A stretch of 64,000 bases of DNA, taken from assembly GCF_003048375.1 (NCBI RefSeq), contig NZ_CP021642.1, forward strand, positions 310,001 through 374,000, given 5' to 3'. The DNA is from Campylobacter concisus (GTDB taxonomy: Bacteria; Campylobacterota; Campylobacteria; Campylobacterales; Campylobacteraceae). Both the position numbers and the translations under genes were made by a program. The number at the start of each line of letters is the position of its first letter. Positions within the stretch are counted from its first letter, which is position 1. Below, piece after piece: positions 62,693 through 64,000 of the stretch. The notes under the pieces were generated by a model, which saw nothing but the letters and a program-made list of their open reading frames with translations, had not been told where the DNA came from and searched no databases.

Positions 62693-62747
62693 TTTTTATT
62701 GTCAAGGGTGAGCGATAGTGAATGTGCTTTACCCTTGATGATAAAAA
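62693..62747. repeat. Long inverted repeat, candidate oriT
   Basis: TTTTTATTGTCAAGGGT and ACCCTTGATGATAAAAA pair with only the central TG/TG mismatched, around a 21-base loop. It lies in the noncoding gap between the DUF3847 and replisome-organiser pseudogenes. Such AT-flanked CCCTTGA dyads are the sort of structure used as oriT in Firmicutes mobilisable elements; that role is inference. Confidence 0.6.
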
Positions 62748-62843
62748 AGCGAATGAATTATATTCAGTTGTCTTTTGCCTTTAATACGGAAAAATGCTTC
62801 GGCTTTTTTCTTTGCTCCCCGCAAGGGTAAAAGCACCGCAGGT

Positions 62844-62919
62844 CGCAAGGACACCTAAAGGGTGTATAATTGCGCCCTTAGAAAATCTAAGGGAATTACA
62901 ATTATACTATGTCCTTGCG
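62844..62919. repeat. 76-nt interrupted palindrome with three nested stems
   Basis: The outer stem is CGCAAGGACA / TGTCCTTGCG (10 bp), the middle TATAATTG / CAATTATA (8 bp) and the inner CCCTTAGA-AAA-TCTAAGGG (8 bp). All arms are perfect. It contains no gene and ends five bases from the DUF3847 pseudogene stop. Confidence 0.85.
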
Positions 62920-62923
62920 TTTC

Positions 62924-63194
62924 TTAGTCTTTTTGAAATGCTCTTTGCAAAATAGCCTTTATTTCTTCATTACTTTTCTCGCTTGCTCCCTCAATTAAAC
63001 TTTCTAAGATTGCTCCTCGCTCTATCAATCTATGGTTTCGCTTTTTTCTTTCTTCAAGGCTCGTTTGCTTTCTGATTTTCTTTTCCTGATTTTTAAGCTG
63101 AGATAGTTTCTTTTCATATTTTTTTTCTTCTTACTTGCTTTCAATCTTTTCTTTTACTTTTTCTAATTCTGTTTTTATTGTCCATAAATTTCAT
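62924..63194 (-). pseudogene. DUF3847-like mobilisation protein, broken
   Basis: GAAAGGAG precedes ATGAAATTTATGGACAATAA. A slip in the A5 run shifts the frame from MDNKN to TELEKVKEKIESK, then a TAA interrupts it, and the rest is intact: YEKKLSQLKNQEKKIRKQTS, RNHRLIERGAILESLIEG, to the stop at 62924. The GAILES ending is typical of DUF3847 proteins that precede relaxase genes in Firmicutes elements. Confidence 0.75.
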
Positions 63195-63290
63195 CTCCTT
63201 TCAAGTTTTTTTCATAAGAAAAGACGATAGATGTTTTACTTTCTATCGTCTTGAATCTGTATTATTCAGCTCGACAAACTGAAATTTGAC

Positions 63291-63570
63291 TTACTTCTTG
63301 TATTTCTCAACGATTATGCCTGCTACAATACCTACAATAAATCCCGCCGTAGTAACAGCCGAAAACTTAAACTTACCCCAAAGAGAAGGAAGCGCAGAAA
63401 TCGCAAGTGCATACCAAAACAGATTACTACTGAGCAACCAACCATATAAATAACTATGCTCACCAGTTGAAATATTAGTAAATAGCCAACCAATCAAGTT
63501 GCTCTCACCAATATATCACCAGATATACAGCTATGTATCCCAATGTTATATAAACATTTTTCTTTCTCAA
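63291..63570 (-). pseudogene. Small two/three-helix membrane protein, frameshifted
   Basis: An upstream frame beginning near TTG 63570 reads RKKNVYITLGYIAVYLVIYW and stops. A one-base shift gives IGESNLIGWLFTNISTGEHS, a helix LFWYALAISALPSLWG and a last helix AGFIVGIVAGIIVEKYKK, to the stop at 63291. I do not recognise the family. The break lies between the first and second membrane segments. Confidence 0.6.
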
Positions 63571-63613
63571 GTATAATCACAATCCTTTGTCAAACGGGAA
63601 TTTTATTTTCCTG

Positions 63614-63967
63614 TCACTCGTTTATAGGATCATAGTCGGAAGGGACAGGTGCTACTATACTTACAAAGATGATATCCTCATCTCCAGTATTTTTTGCTCC
63701 GTGGCAGGAGTCTTTCTTCGATACTATGACATGGCCTTTCTTGAATGGAACCTCTTCATTAGGCTGGGGGTAGAATATTCCCTCTCCCTGAAGGACGATC
63801 CATATATCGTCGGAATTGTGGTGATAGTGCTTTTGCAATGTCTGACCGGGTTTGATAACCCAGACCGATCCGCCTGTAGATTCTGTCTGATAAAACGGTG
63901 TTCTGACAGCCTTTTCCGGATCCTCTTTTTTTACAAGGTCCATGCAATAGATTCTCTGTTCGCTCAT
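63614..63967 (-). CDS. Cupin-domain protein
   Basis: This 117-aa single cupin barrel has motif 1 metal ligands in LQKHYHHNSDDIWIVLQGEG (H-x-H, then Asp/Glu) and motif 2 in GHVIVSKKDSCHGAKNTGD (His). AAAGGAG lies nine bases before the ATG. The gene is intact while its neighbours in the Firmicutes-like segment are broken, and its codon use (GGA, CCG, AAG) differs from the Campylobacter core. Substrate unknown; small-sugar or phosphosugar-type binding is only a family guess. Confidence 0.85.
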   Translation of the reverse strand: MSEQRIYCMDLVKKEDPEKAVRTPFYQTESTGGSVWVIKPGQTLQKHYHHNSDDIWIVLQGEGIFYPQPNEEVPFKKGHVIVSKKDSCHGAKNTGDEDIIFVSIVAPVPSDYDPINE

Positions 63968-64000
63968 GATTATTTGCTCCTTTGTATTCCATAGTTTAAT

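Noticed and set aside
63759-63992. 77-aa frame at the right edge as a separate gene
   Set aside because: It overlaps the cupin gene in another frame; the cupin has the better motif content and ribosome binding site.
1-64000. CRISPR array or complete insertion sequence
   Set aside because: No regularly spaced direct repeats and no transposase-like protein with terminal inverted repeats were seen.

Overview
The window is chromosomal DNA of an epsilonproteobacterium of the genus Campylobacter, most like the C. concisus/C. curvus group. The evidence is gene content and order: a p19-type iron-uptake block; pflB-serS-trpS-aroK-der-kdsA-ribH-nusB-pyrF; aroC-rnc-rnhA-TPR-dnaG; a divergent tupA/tupBC tungstate transporter; and a fdhAB operon with its TAT mini-protein and TorD-like chaperone. 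The DNA is AT-rich, with frequent AAATTT strings and the Campylobacter ATA/AGA codon style. The species is inferred, not proven.

Layout. 1-4 kb: end of an iron-uptake ABC/thioredoxin operon and a lipoprotein. 4-17.9 kb: ordinary housekeeping core with a flagellar motor TPR protein, two tRNA synthetases, shikimate kinase, Der, KDO-8-P synthase, an SMR pair, riboflavin, NusB and PyrF. 18.3-20.6 kb: a stand-alone selenocysteine formate dehydrogenase. 20.8-27.3 kb: an accessory island ending at tRNA-Ser(GCU). It holds a Sel1-repeat gene broken at an A8 tract, a three-gene cassette (unknown 428-aa protein, a ClpP-like serine protease with intact triad, a HerA/VirD4-like P-loop ATPase), a Sel1 remnant and a tyrosine integrase. 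27.4-34.6 kb: a second selenocysteine formate dehydrogenase (fdhAB plus accessories) followed by tupCB/tupA. Both metal-Se enzymes and a tungstate importer thus lie within 16 kb. 34.5-41.6 kb: a YolD/Y-family polymerase pair, a torA-like C-terminal remnant, and aroC to dnaG. 41.7-48.6 kb: an apparent operon for hydrolysing N-acyl/N-carbamoyl amino acids and peptides with a DcuC carrier, then a PP-loop ATPase. 48.7-54.1 kb: two tandem surface proteins with identical LapA-type retention modules, and a twice-frameshifted metal/heme binding protein.

54.2-64 kb is a second mobile region. A 3' half of a CAU-anticodon tRNA (attachment-site copy) precedes a large tyrosine integrase. Two copies of a Phd/RelE-type toxin-antitoxin module follow the same design, the left toxin being broken. 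A ColE1-like mobilisation block (mobC, relaxase mobA) has two further mob genes nested in other frames of mobA. Right of this lies a decayed fragment that looks like a Firmicutes integrative element: TnpW, DnaC pseudogene, replisome-organiser pseudogene, large palindromes, DUF3847 pseudogene, a membrane-protein pseudogene and an intact cupin gene.

The best candidate for an undescribed system is the cassette at 21934-25430. A short serine protease of ClpP fold is tightly coupled to a DNA-pump-type ATPase rather than a Clp unfoldase, together with an unrecognised protein, on an integrase island at tRNA-Ser. The two SECIS-bearing formate dehydrogenases, the nested mob genes and the recombining retention modules are the other clear points of interest. 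No CRISPR array, rRNA operon or complete insertion sequence was seen.
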